NCBI RefSeq assembly: GCF_026157085.1
Contig: NZ_JANPVN010000001.1
Span: 682,001 to 746,000 of the forward strand
Direction of reading: 5' to 3'
Source of the DNA: Sphingomicrobium arenosum
GTDB lineage: Bacteria; Pseudomonadota; Alphaproteobacteria; Sphingomonadales; Sphingomonadaceae
DNA: 64,000 bases
The notes beneath the pieces were generated by a model. The model worked only from the letters and a program-made list of their open reading frames with translations, searched no databases and was not told where the DNA came from. The translations under genes were made by a program, and so were the position numbers. Below are positions 27,600-34,994 of this stretch, piece after piece. Position 1 is the stretch's first letter, and every line of letters starts with the position of its first letter.

Positions 27600-27940
27600 C
27601 AGTCGGCGTCATAGTCGTAGACCGGGTTGCCGTTGCTATCGACATAATAGCAATAGCCCTGCGTATCGCGGTAATATTGCTTGCCCTTGATGACCGCACC
27701 GGCGATCGCGCCGACCGCCGCGCCGGCAGCCGCGCCTTCGACGACGCCCACGCCATCGACTACCGCGCCGACCGCAGCACCGGCGAGTCCGCCGATCGCC
27801 GCGCCCTTGGCGGCGCGTTCGAGCTGTTCGTTGTTACGGTTGTCGTAATAGGGATCGTTATAGCCATAAGGGTCGGTGGTCGCACAGCCTGTCACCAGAA
27901 GGCCTGCCACCAGCATCGTTCCGCCCGTCTTCATACCCAT
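27596..27940 (-). CDS. Glycine-zipper lipoprotein
   Basis: 114 residues: a lipoprotein signal ending VTGCATT, a Tyr/Asn/Asp-rich linker, then a small-residue glycine-zipper region (GAAIGGLAGAAVGAVV...GAAAGAAVGAIAGAVI, about residues 46-84) likely to insert in the outer membrane, and a C-terminal tail with CYYVDSNGNPVYDYDADC where two cysteines could pair. Start at 27940 follows GGGAGAAG by six bases. An EcfG-like motif lies upstream (27978-28003). Probably an envelope stress or osmotic lipoprotein; no precise role. Confidence 0.78.
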   Translation of the reverse strand: MGMKTGGTMLVAGLLVTGCATTDPYGYNDPYYDNRNNEQLERAAKGAAIGGLAGAAVGAVVDGVGVVEGAAAGAAVGAIAGAVIKGKQYYRDTQGYCYYVDSNGNPVYDYDADC

Positions 27941-27977
27941 CGCAACTTCTCCCATTTCTAACAATTCACAAGGTGGG

Positions 27978-28003
27978 GACGCAAAGACAGCCTCTTTCGT
28001 TCC
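27978..28003 (-). promoter_or_regulatory. EcfG-like promoter motif (GGAAC-N17-CGTC)
   Basis: On the minus strand GGAAC (27999-28003) is followed after exactly 17 bases by CGTC (27978-27981). The alphaproteobacterial general stress sigma factor recognises GGAAC-N16/17-CGTT, so this is one mismatch away. It lies 38 bases before the glycine-zipper lipoprotein start, a sensible position. Confidence 0.45.
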
Positions 28004-28045
28004 GCCACCGAACCGCTATGTGAGACGGATGGAAGTGAACCAGTG

Positions 28046-28777
28046 ATGAGCGACCGCCGCAGCCGCAATGCCGAAGAGGAGCTCAATATCGCGCTCCTCA
28101 TCGATGCCGACAATGCCAGCCCCGACCATCTCGACGAGGTGCTGACGGTGCTCGCCGAACTGGGCGAGATCAATATACGCCGCGCCTATGGCAACTGGCG
28201 CAAGCATGCCTTGAAGACCTGGGGCGACCTGACGGGGCGCCATTCGATCGTGCCGGTGCAGCAGTTCGACGTGGTCAAGGGAAAGAGCGCGACCGACATG
28301 CGCATGGTGATCGACGCGATGGACCTGCTCTATCGAGGCACGGTCGACGGCTTCGGCATCATGAGCAGCGACAGCGACTTCCTCCCCCTCGCCCAGCGAC
28401 TGCGCGAGGACGGCTTACCCGTTTACGGCTTCGGCACCGCCAAGACGCCGGTCAGCTTCAAGCAGGCCTGCACGCGATTTTTCGATGTCGCCGCGCTGGC
28501 GCGCAAAAGCGGCGAGAATGGCAGCGAGGCTTCGGCCGCCGACCGCACGGTGGACGATGAACTGCTCGCCATCCTGGGGAACGCCTACAAGGCATCCAAA
28601 CGCGACGAGGAAGGCTATACGCCACTGTCCGAGATGGGACAGCGCGCCAAGGCGGTGTCGAGCTTTGCTGTGCGCAACTACGGATTCACGCGCCTCTCCG
28701 ACCTCGTGCGCAGCCTCGACCATTATGACGTCAAGAAGGGCAGCGACGGACGACTGGTGGTGAAGCGGCTGCGATAG
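28046..28777 (+). CDS. NYN-domain protein with C-terminal OST-HTH/LOTUS domain
   Basis: 243 residues. The N-terminal NYN (PIN-like) nuclease domain has acidic active-site candidates in IALLIDADNAS, SATDMRMVIDAMD and GIMSSDSDFLPLA. The C-terminal part (about 165-243) matches an OST-HTH/LOTUS RNA-binding domain (DDELLAILGNAYKA ... GFTRLSDLVRSLDHYDV). Suggests an RNA nuclease or RNA-tethered regulator, as in LabA/Limkain-type proteins; target unknown. GTG at 28043 is an alternative start, with GGAAG 8-11 bases before either. Confidence 0.85.
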   Translation: MSDRRSRNAEEELNIALLIDADNASPDHLDEVLTVLAELGEINIRRAYGNWRKHALKTWGDLTGRHSIVPVQQFDVVKGKSATDMRMVIDAMDLLYRGTVDGFGIMSSDSDFLPLAQRLREDGLPVYGFGTAKTPVSFKQACTRFFDVAALARKSGENGSEASAADRTVDDELLAILGNAYKASKRDEEGYTPLSEMGQRAKAVSSFAVRNYGFTRLSDLVRSLDHYDVKKGSDGRLVVKRLR

Positions 28778-28782
28778 GCTGC

Positions 28783-28808
28783 GGAACGGCGCTCCTTTCC
28801 TGCCCGTT
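28783..28808 (+). promoter_or_regulatory. EcfG-type general stress promoter
   Basis: GGAAC (28783-28787), 17 bases, CGTT (28805-28808). This is an exact match to the consensus for the alphaproteobacterial general stress sigma factor EcfG. It begins just after the NYN gene stop and ends 30 bases before the ATG of a stress-type flavin-binding-fold gene, with AAAGGAG in between. Confidence 0.7.
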
Positions 28809-28837
28809 GGTACGGAGAATGGAAAAAGGAGCGTAGA

Positions 28838-29368
28838 ATGTTCTTCAAGAATGACGACAAGAGCGATGCCGAAGTGCGCCGCGATCTCGAGGCCAAGCTG
28901 TGGAAGGCGCTCGGCGGGTCGAGCCCCTTCGTAATGCTCGGCCTTCAAGGCGTGGAAGACAGCCGCACCCGCCCGATGACCGTCCAAATCGACGGCGAGG
29001 GCCCGGGGCGCAAGATCTATTTCTTCGCCGACAAGCGCGAAAGTCTCGTCGAGGGGCTGGGCGAGAGCCACCGGGCCATCGCCAGCTTCCAAGACAAGGG
29101 CCACGACATCTTCGCGCACATCCACGGCAATCTCGTCGTCGACCAGGATCGCGCGGCGATCGACCGTTTGTGGAATTCGATGATCGCCCCTTGGTACGAG
29201 GGCGGCAAGGACGATCCCAACCTCGTGCTCCTGCGCTTCGACACCGAAACCGCCAACGTGTGGGAAAATGCGGGCGCCGAGCATCTTGTGCAGGCGGCGA
29301 TCGACTTCATTGGCGGCGACCCCGAGAAGCCGGATTATGAGAACCATCGCGCCGACGTGAACTTGTAA
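28838..29368 (+). CDS. Pyridoxamine 5'-phosphate oxidase-fold protein (general stress protein 26 type)
   Basis: 176 residues with a split-barrel flavin-binding fold: FVMLGLQG, RPMTVQID, IYFFADKRESLVEGL, ASFQDKGHDIFAHIHGNLVVD and the WYEGGKDDPNLVLLRF segment typical of the Pyrid_ox_like/general-stress-26 group. Probably binds FMN, FAD or F420-like cofactor; activity unknown. Strong AAAGGAG ribosome site. The preceding exact EcfG motif supports induction in the general stress response. Confidence 0.85.
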   Translation: MFFKNDDKSDAEVRRDLEAKLWKALGGSSPFVMLGLQGVEDSRTRPMTVQIDGEGPGRKIYFFADKRESLVEGLGESHRAIASFQDKGHDIFAHIHGNLVVDQDRAAIDRLWNSMIAPWYEGGKDDPNLVLLRFDTETANVWENAGAEHLVQAAIDFIGGDPEKPDYENHRADVNL

Positions 29369-29379
29369 GGAGAGCCAGC

Positions 29380-29637
29380 ATGAGCGACAGCGACCTCAAC
29401 CGCCGTGCCGAGACGGCGAAGCAGAATGATGACAGCGAGCTTCTCGAGCGCAGCCTCGAGACCCCGAATTTTCAAGGGCGCTTTCAGGGCGACCTCAACA
29501 CCGATATCGGGACGCAAGCCGCGCTCGAGCGCATCGGCGACCCCGATGCGACCGAGGGCGTAACGAAGCAGGACGACATCAATCACGGCCTGCGCAGTCC
29601 GGTGCAGGACGTGCCGGGCGGTCGCGGTAGCGGTTGA
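29380..29637 (+). CDS. Small hydrophilic protein, unknown
   Basis: 85 residues, highly polar, no hydrophobic segment and no cysteine. Rich in Asp, Glu, Asn, Gly and Thr, which suggests a disordered protein. It follows the stress flavin-fold gene by 11 bases with GGAGAG as ribosome site and ends before a strong terminator, so it is in the same EcfG-type operon. I do not recognise a family. Confidence 0.75.
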   Translation: MSDSDLNRRAETAKQNDDSELLERSLETPNFQGRFQGDLNTDIGTQAALERIGDPDATEGVTKQDDINHGLRSPVQDVPGGRGSG

Positions 29638-29668
29638 TCCCCCCTGCCCTAATGCGAAACAAAGGACG

Positions 29669-29706
29669 GGCGCCGTTCGACCCTTATCGGTCGTACGGCG
29701 CCTTTT
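29669..29706 (+). terminator. Rho-independent terminator
   Basis: A 14-base stem (29669-29682 with 29689-29702, one T-T mismatch), six-base loop CTTATC, then TTTT. It closes the stress operon. The same hairpin could stop the convergent gene that ends at 29707. Confidence 0.85.
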
Positions 29707-30024
29707 CTATTTGAGGATCTGACTGACCGAACAGGTTGGATAGCGATCACGGGCGTGCTCGAGTGCGCTTTCTTCCAACAGGCGGTGGTCGAGAATGTAG
29801 ACGTGCCGCGGCATCGCGCCCGAGCAGGCGATGCGGATATGGGCATAATCGCGCGCCGTCACCCGATGGACAAGAAAGCGCGGGCGAAATTCGTCGGCCA
29901 GTCCACGCCATTCGTAGGCAGGGATGGAAAAACGTGCGCCGAGCATCTTGGCGCCAGGCACCAGCACCATCATTGCCGCGGCCACCATCATGGCCCCGCG
30001 GATCGTCTTCACACCGTTGTCCAT
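29707..30024 (-). CDS. Hypothetical protein with N-terminal membrane segment
   Basis: 105 residues. One hydrophobic stretch (about residues 10-26, rich in Met and Ala) looks like an uncleaved signal or membrane anchor. The rest is a compact basic/acidic domain with two cysteines (RIACSGAM and YPTCSVS). No family recognised. Start at 30024 (MDNGVKTIRGAMM) is preferred; the longer frame overlaps the divergent neighbour. Confidence rests on the reading frame and a plausible N-terminus. Confidence 0.6.
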   Translation of the reverse strand: MDNGVKTIRGAMMVAAAMMVLVPGAKMLGARFSIPAYEWRGLADEFRPRFLVHRVTARDYAHIRIACSGAMPRHVYILDHRLLEESALEHARDRYPTCSVSQILK

Positions 30025-30094
30025 CGCGCGCCGCCCTAGCGGAAAAGCGCCTGCAAAGGCTAGCCCCGCACCGGGCGCGATGGTAGGCGATCGC

Positions 30095-30679
30095 ATGGCC
30101 CTTCCCGATACGCTCGACGCCGTATTCAGTGACGCCCTCGATCGACTGGAGGAGGGTGCTCGCAACAGGCGCAGCGCGATGCACTTGCCGGTCGTCGCCA
30201 CCGCCGATGCCGATGCGCGAGTGATGGTGCTACGCCATGTCGATCGCGAGCATGTCGAAATGCGCTTCCACACCGATGCGCGCGCACCGAAGACGGCTGC
30301 CATTGCCTCCGACCCACGGATCGGCTTGCTATGCTATGACGCCGACGCCCGGGTGCAATTGCGGCTCCGCGGCACGGGACGCATCGAAACCGAGGGGGCC
30401 GAGGTCGAGGCTGCCTGGGAGGAGAGCAGCAACTTTGCGCGGCGTTGCTATCTCGCTCCCCATCCGCCGTCGAGTGCGCATGCGGCCCCGCTTCCCAACC
30501 TTCCGGACGATGTCCGCGAGAGCGAGCCGGACGAGGCGCGTCTTAACCATGAAGCGCGCGCGCATTTTGCGATTCTCAAAGTCCGGCTGGAGGAAATAGA
30601 CTGGTTCAGCCTTGCCCATGACGGGCATCGCCGGGCGCTCTGGCGCCGGGATGGCAAATCGACTTGGTTAGCGCCCTGA
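30095..30679 (+). CDS. Pyridoxamine 5'-phosphate oxidase family protein
   Basis: 194 residues. The FMN-binding split-barrel segments RSAMHLPVVATAD, ARVMVLRHVD, HTDARAPKTAAIASDPRIGLLCYDADARVQLRLRGTGRI and the C-terminal WRRDGKSTWLAP match the PdxH superfamily, here the Alr4036/'oxidase_2' type. It lacks convincing PLP-pocket residues, so the substrate may not be pyridoxine phosphate. Start 30095 has GGTAGG upstream; 30080 is an in-frame alternative. Confidence 0.82.
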   Translation: MALPDTLDAVFSDALDRLEEGARNRRSAMHLPVVATADADARVMVLRHVDREHVEMRFHTDARAPKTAAIASDPRIGLLCYDADARVQLRLRGTGRIETEGAEVEAAWEESSNFARRCYLAPHPPSSAHAAPLPNLPDDVRESEPDEARLNHEARAHFAILKVRLEEIDWFSLAHDGHRRALWRRDGKSTWLAP

Positions 30680-30823
30680 TAAGGCTGATCGGTTCGTCGT
30701 GACATCCGGCTCGGTTCGCCGATAACCGTTCACCCTCCCTATACCCCCAGATTGACCCGATCGTCCGCACGGGGCTCAACCGCACGTCCTAGGGGATTTT
30801 GTTTTTGGGGAGTTAGGACGATT

Positions 30824-31456
30824 ATGACCAGGAAACCGATGCTGGTGGCAGCCGCCGCCGCGATGTTTGCGATCACGCCTGTGCTGGCACAGGACGCCGG
30901 GGGCGAGGACACCGATACGGAGACGGAAACCGATACGGATACGGAGACGGACACCGATACCGAGACGGAAACCGACACCGATACGGACACTGAAACCGAT
31001 ACCGACGGCGAAACCGACGGCGAGACCGATGGTGGCACGGACGGCGAAACCGACGGCGAAACCGATGGTGAAACGGACGGCGAGACCGACGGCGAAGATG
31101 GCGATGCCGAAGACGGTGATGTCGAAGACGGTGACGTCGAAGACGGTGACGTTGAGGATGTCGACGGCGAGGAAGGCGAAGGCACTGCTTCCAACGGCCT
31201 CGGTAGCACCGTGCGCGAAATGGCGCAGGGCGAACGCACCGGCGACAAGAACGGCATCGGCGCGCAGGTCCGCGAGCTGGCCCGTCCGGCGCATGTAAGC
31301 GAAGCCCGTGCCGCCGCTGCCGAAGCGCGCGAAACCGCCAAGGCGGCGCGTGACGAAGCCAAGGCCGCCCGTCAGGACGCCAAGGCCGCCCGCGACGAGG
31401 CGCGCGAAGCTCGCAAAAACGCCAAGGATTCGCGCGGCAACGGCCGCGGTCGCTAA
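30824..31456 (+). CDS. Secreted low-complexity protein: acidic Thr/Asp/Glu repeats and basic Ala-rich helix
   Basis: 210 residues. A Sec signal peptide ends in VLAQDA. Residues about 25-65 are almost only D, T and E in TDTE-type steps; about 62-90 are ETDG units; about 90-115 contain EDGDV units. The C-terminal third (about 150-200) is an Ala/Lys/Arg/Glu helix with repeats such as AKAARDE and ends in a GRGNGR-like basic tail. AGGA precedes the ATG by five bases. It could bind metal or coat a surface; no family recognised. A paired terminator follows. Confidence 0.8.
   Translation: MTRKPMLVAAAAAMFAITPVLAQDAGGEDTDTETETDTDTETDTDTETETDTDTDTETDTDGETDGETDGGTDGETDGETDGETDGETDGEDGDAEDGDVEDGDVEDGDVEDVDGEEGEGTASNGLGSTVREMAQGERTGDKNGIGAQVRELARPAHVSEARAAAAEARETAKAARDEAKAARQDAKAARDEAREARKNAKDSRGNGRGR
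30906..31155 (+). repeat. In-frame tandem repeats of 6/12, 12 and 15 bases
   Basis: Three successive arrays inside the coding sequence: GAYACS-type hexamers giving TDTE, then a 12-base GAAACCGACGGC-like unit giving ETDG, then three 15-base units giving EDGDV. All unit lengths are multiples of three, so copy-number change keeps the frame. Confidence 0.85.
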
Positions 31457-31468
31457 GGCTCGACGACA

Positions 31469-31502
31469 GACCGCTCCCGACATCCTCGTATTGGGAGCGG
31501 TC
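31469..31502 (+). terminator. Hairpin after the acidic-repeat gene
   Basis: A perfect 10-base stem, GACCGCTCCC (31469-31478) with GGGAGCGGTC (31493-31502), loop of 14 bases, no T-run of its own. It is the first of two adjacent hairpins. Confidence 0.6.
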
Positions 31503-31504
31503 GC

Positions 31505-31551
31505 GAAGGGGCGCCGCCTAGAGGGAGATGGCGGCGCCCCTTCGTACTTTT
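31505..31551 (+). terminator. Rho-independent terminator
   Basis: A perfect 14-base stem, GAAGGGGCGCCGCC (31505-31518) with its complement (31530-31543), an 11-base loop, then GTACTTTT. It separates the acidic-repeat gene from the beta-barrel gene. Confidence 0.85.
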
Positions 31552-31572
31552 GAAAGAAGAGAGTTTTTCATC

Positions 31573-32337
31573 ATGGTTCGAACCCTGACGCTCGCGCTGG
31601 TCGCGGGCATCGCTTTCGCCAGCCCCGCCGCCGCGCAGCGCGTCACCGTGTCGAGCGGCGTCGACTATTCGACCGGCACCTATGGCACCGATACCGAGAC
31701 GAGTGTCCTCGTCGTGCCCTTCGGCGTGCGCGCTTCCGAAGGTCGCTGGTCCTTCGGTGCCTCGGTCCCTTACATCATGATCGACGGCTCCAACAGCGTC
31801 GTCGGCGGCGCGGGCGGTCCGATCGTTGGCGAGGACGACATGACCACGTCGCGGCGCTCGGGCCTCGGCGACCTGTCGCTGCGCGCGAGCTATGACCTGC
31901 TCGATATCAACGGCGTCGAACTTTCGCTCGGCGGGCGCGTCAAGCTGCCGACGGGCGATGCGGAGCAGAATTTGTCGACCGGCAAGACCGATTTTTCCTT
32001 TGGGGGCGAGGTCGCCTATACCGTGGGCAATGTCACACCCTTCGTCGAATTCGGGCATCGCTGGCTCGGCGATCCCGACGATCGCGAGTTGGAAAATGGC
32101 TATTACGGGACCATCGGTGCGACGGTGATGCTGCCCGCCGACCTGATCGGGATCGTCAGCTATGATTATAGCCAGGCCAGCGTGAACACGATCGAGGACA
32201 GCCATACGCTGTTCGGCGGACTCGTGGCGCGTGTCCATCCGCGTCTCAGCATGACGGGATACGGTACGGTGGGCCTTTCCGAGGGCGCGCCCGATTATGG
32301 CGTCGGCCTGCTCTTGAGCCTGCGCGCCAAGAACTGA
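31573..32337 (+). CDS. Outer-membrane beta-barrel protein (phenol-MetA-deg/transporter-like)
   Basis: 254 residues with a cleavable signal peptide ending ASPAAAQ. The mature part has alternating strands (for example YSTGTYGTDTETSVLVVPFGVRA and the closing YGVGLLLSLRAKN) typical of a small outer-membrane beta barrel; the overall look resembles the MetA-pathway-of-phenol-degradation family. It ends in N rather than the usual aromatic residue. The cargo is unknown. Starts 22 bases after the terminator of the upstream gene. Confidence 0.75.
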   Translation: MVRTLTLALVAGIAFASPAAAQRVTVSSGVDYSTGTYGTDTETSVLVVPFGVRASEGRWSFGASVPYIMIDGSNSVVGGAGGPIVGEDDMTTSRRSGLGDLSLRASYDLLDINGVELSLGGRVKLPTGDAEQNLSTGKTDFSFGGEVAYTVGNVTPFVEFGHRWLGDPDDRELENGYYGTIGATVMLPADLIGIVSYDYSQASVNTIEDSHTLFGGLVARVHPRLSMTGYGTVGLSEGAPDYGVGLLLSLRAKN

Positions 32338-32395
32338 GCTTCAACGGGGGTGGCGACGGCGGTATGATGGGCCATTCATCGAAGGAGTGCTCATC

Positions 32396-32785
32396 ATGCC
32401 CGGCCTGACCATCGCGCTATGTTTTGCTGCGCTGCAGACCGCCGCGCCGCCCCCGGCCCAGCCCGTCCAGCCACGGCTCACCATCCCTCTTCGAGAGCGT
32501 CCGCTTGTCGCCATCTCACCACGCGCGCGATTGTCCTCGGCGCAGGCCGACATCGACGCGGCGCTCGCCGCCGGCACGCTCGACTATCGCGAATGGGCCA
32601 TCGCCAATCGCGCCTTGGCCGAGGCGCATGCGCGGCTCGCCGGCCTCGATGATGCCGATGATCTGCGCCAACTCGACCTCCAAGGTGCCATGCAGCAGCG
32701 CCAGCAAGCGCTGCAATTGTCGAGCAATATCGCCAAGCAGGCGCACGACACGGCGCAATCGGTGATCCGCAACATCAAACCTTGA
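32396..32785 (+). CDS. Secreted Ala-rich helical protein, unknown
   Basis: 129 residues. A short signal-like N-terminus (MPGLTIALCFAALQTAAPPPAQP) followed by a proline-rich linker and an Ala/Leu/Gln-rich helix (about residues 45-125). AAGGAG lies eight bases before ATG 32396; GTG 32387 is less likely. No family recognised. Confidence 0.7.
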   Translation: MPGLTIALCFAALQTAAPPPAQPVQPRLTIPLRERPLVAISPRARLSSAQADIDAALAAGTLDYREWAIANRALAEAHARLAGLDDADDLRQLDLQGAMQQRQQALQLSSNIAKQAHDTAQSVIRNIKP

Positions 32786-32807
32786 ACAAGACGCCGAACT
32801 TCCCATC

Positions 32808-32833
32808 TTGACTGTATTGGTGTAACGATACAG
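32808..32833 (+). promoter_or_regulatory. Candidate operator: inverted repeat at a -35-like element
   Basis: CTGTAT (32812-32817) and ATACAG (32828-32833) form perfect inverted arms with a 10-base spacer. A -35-like TTGACT (32808-32813) overlaps the left arm. The site lies 22 bases before the coiled-coil gene. A clear -10 box is not seen. The arrangement suits a dimeric repressor, identity unknown. Confidence 0.5.
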
Positions 32834-32857
32834 CGAAACGGATGAGGAGGTCGAATG

Positions 32858-33355
32858 ATGGAGCATCATGACGAGGCGCGCGAGCGGGCGCGCGAACATA
32901 TGGCCCGCTTCAAACATCTGGCGATGGAGGCGCGGGACGAATTTCTCGCCGCGATCGGGGAAATGCGCGGGATGGACATAACGGACTGGCAATGCCGCGC
33001 CGAGGAAATGCGCGAGCGAGCGCAGGCGAAGGGCGAGCGGATGCGCGAAAAGATCGCGCGGCAAGCCGAACGCGCGGCGCAGCAGGCGCGAAAGGCTGCC
33101 GAACGCGCCGAGCGACAGGCGGCCAAGGCTGCGCACCGCGCGCAGCACGCCGATGACATGGCCGAGGATCATGCGACCCGTGCCGAGGCGATGGCGCAGC
33201 GGGCAGCCGAAAAGGCCGAGCGACGGGTCGAACGGCTCGAGGCCAAGCTCGAGGAGGCACGAAAGGCGGCCGAGGCGGCTGCTGCGCGCGCGGCTGACGC
33301 GGCGGATCGGTCAAGCCAGGATGATGGCCATGGAGACGAGAGCGCTAAGGACTAG
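32858..33355 (+). CDS. Charged coiled-coil protein, unknown
   Basis: 165 residues, almost entirely helical: Ala, Arg, Glu, Lys and Met dominate, with heptad-like spacing from about residue 45 to 155 (for example AERAAQQARKAAERAERQAAKAA). No signal peptide or membrane segment. AGGAGG stands seven bases before ATG 32858 (four before ATG 32855). Behind a probable operator (32812-32833). No family recognised; a structural or nucleic-acid-associated protein is possible. Confidence 0.72.
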   Translation: MEHHDEARERAREHMARFKHLAMEARDEFLAAIGEMRGMDITDWQCRAEEMRERAQAKGERMREKIARQAERAAQQARKAAERAERQAAKAAHRAQHADDMAEDHATRAEAMAQRAAEKAERRVERLEAKLEEARKAAEAAAARAADAADRSSQDDGHGDESAKD

Positions 33356-33361
33356 GCGCCC

Positions 33362-34756
33362 TTACGCACTGGCGACGCGCACGCTCGACCCCGGGCCGAC
33401 TTCGCAGCGATTTCGCCCGCCGTCCTTGGCGCGATAGAGCGCATTGTCGGCGTCGCGCAGCATCTCGCCGGGAAACTTATGCTCGGGACTGAAGTCGGCG
33501 AGCCCGATGCTGAGGGTGACCTGTTCGGGGCCATCGCTGGGCCAAGCATGGTCGGCGGCGGCTTGGCGAAGGAGGTCGCAAACGTCGAGCCGTTCGGCGG
33601 CATTGATGCCTTCGAAGATGACGATGAATTCCTCGCCGCCGAGCCTCCCGAGCGTGCCATGCGCGCCGAGCTGGTCGCGCATCATGTCGGTCACGGTGCG
33701 CAGGATTTCATCGCCCTTTTCATGGCCGAAGCGATCGTTGATGCGCTTGAAGTGATCGAGGTCGATCATCGCGATCGACAGGGGTTGGCGATGCGCCATC
33801 GCGCGGGTCATCGCCTGGTCGAGCAAGGTCAGGATCTTGCGGCGGGTGGCGAGCCCCGTGAGCGCATCGGTCTCGGCGAGTTCGAGATTGCGTTCGGCCT
33901 CGTCCTCAAGCCGGGTTAGCAGCACGGCGAGCGGCAAGGTCGAGGCGATGAGGCACAACAGATAGGCCTGGAAATAGAGCACCTGCCGCGTGATGGTGTC
34001 GAAGGACAGGCTGACCGGCCCCTCCCCCATGGCGGTCAGCAGCGACCCGACGGCGGTAACGACGACGATTCCGAGCGCGGTCCCGCTGAGGCCGATCGAG
34101 AAGGTCGCGAAGGCAAGTCCCGCCATCGGCAGGAACAACAACGGATATTCGGTCTGGCCGAAGGCGGCGACCGACAGGCCGGCGACCATGGCGAGGACGG
34201 CCACGGCAGGCAGGCTGGCCAACTTGTCGCGCCCGCGCTTGTCCTGTGCGAGGAACATGATGGTCGGGGTGACGGTGGCCATGCCGAGCATCACGGTGGT
34301 CGCCCAGCTCGACAGGAAGGTTAGCGACAGGTTGAGTGACAAGGCGGCGGCCATCGCCGTGCTGGCGGCAGTGGCGACGGCGACGGCCCAAAGGAAGCGC
34401 AGGAGCGTGCGCGGCGTGACGAAGCTCGTGCCGCGCCGCGGTCCCATCGCCAATAATGCGATCAACCCCTCGATGATATTGGCGATGGTATAGCCTGCCG
34501 CGACCAGCCAGCTGATCCCGCCCCACAAGTTGGCGGCGAGGCTGGCGGCGGCGACCCCGGCGATGAGCGGGCCGCGATGCTCGCGATGCACCAGCAGCAG
34601 ACCGGCGATGAAGACTCCGCTCGCCGGCCAGATGGCGGCGATGCCGTCCTCGCCACCCGTCACGTAGAGAGCGACGAGCGCGCAGGCAAAATACAGAAGG
34701 CTGAAGAGCGCGACCTTGGCAAAGTCGCGGCGGCTGGTCGTCATCATGTCCCCCAT
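33362..34756 (-). CDS. Membrane diguanylate cyclase, MASE1-GGDEF
   Basis: 464 residues. The first 300 form a MASE1-type sensor with about eight to nine transmembrane helices (WPASGVFIAGLLL is a MASE1 hallmark). The GGDEF domain begins near residue 295 (ETDALTGLATRR) and has active-site GGEEF in RLGGEEFIVIF with DLDHFKRINDRFGHEKGD. The RxxD inhibitory site before GGEEF is absent (Gly replaces both R and D), so product inhibition is not expected. Makes c-di-GMP. The start could instead be the Met codons at 34747 or 34744. Confidence 0.9.
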   Translation of the reverse strand: MGDMMTTSRRDFAKVALFSLLYFACALVALYVTGGEDGIAAIWPASGVFIAGLLLVHREHRGPLIAGVAAASLAANLWGGISWLVAAGYTIANIIEGLIALLAMGPRRGTSFVTPRTLLRFLWAVAVATAASTAMAAALSLNLSLTFLSSWATTVMLGMATVTPTIMFLAQDKRGRDKLASLPAVAVLAMVAGLSVAAFGQTEYPLLFLPMAGLAFATFSIGLSGTALGIVVVTAVGSLLTAMGEGPVSLSFDTITRQVLYFQAYLLCLIASTLPLAVLLTRLEDEAERNLELAETDALTGLATRRKILTLLDQAMTRAMAHRQPLSIAMIDLDHFKRINDRFGHEKGDEILRTVTDMMRDQLGAHGTLGRLGGEEFIVIFEGINAAERLDVCDLLRQAAADHAWPSDGPEQVTLSIGLADFSPEHKFPGEMLRDADNALYRAKDGGRNRCEVGPGSSVRVASA

Positions 34757-34994
34757 GAGGCGGGGAGAGAGCCCGCCTTTCCCTTTACCTAACCCGGCAA
34801 CGCAGGTTTGTCATGTGGGCTTTCAGCCGCCTTGGGTCGAGACTAGGGCAGCAAAAATGCCGTTTCGGTGGCGTTCCGTGCCATCTCGGCCTTCTGGTCG
34901 AACTCAGGAGGAGGTTCGTCGAAAAACGAGATGCTCGAAGATTTCGAGGCGCTCTCCTGTCCGTGCCTGAGGGAGGCAAGGAAGGTATTCTCGC

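Noticed and set aside
30906..31155. Tandem repeats considered as a CRISPR array
   Set aside because: Repeats are 6-15 bases, contiguous without spacers, and encode the acidic domain of a secreted protein.
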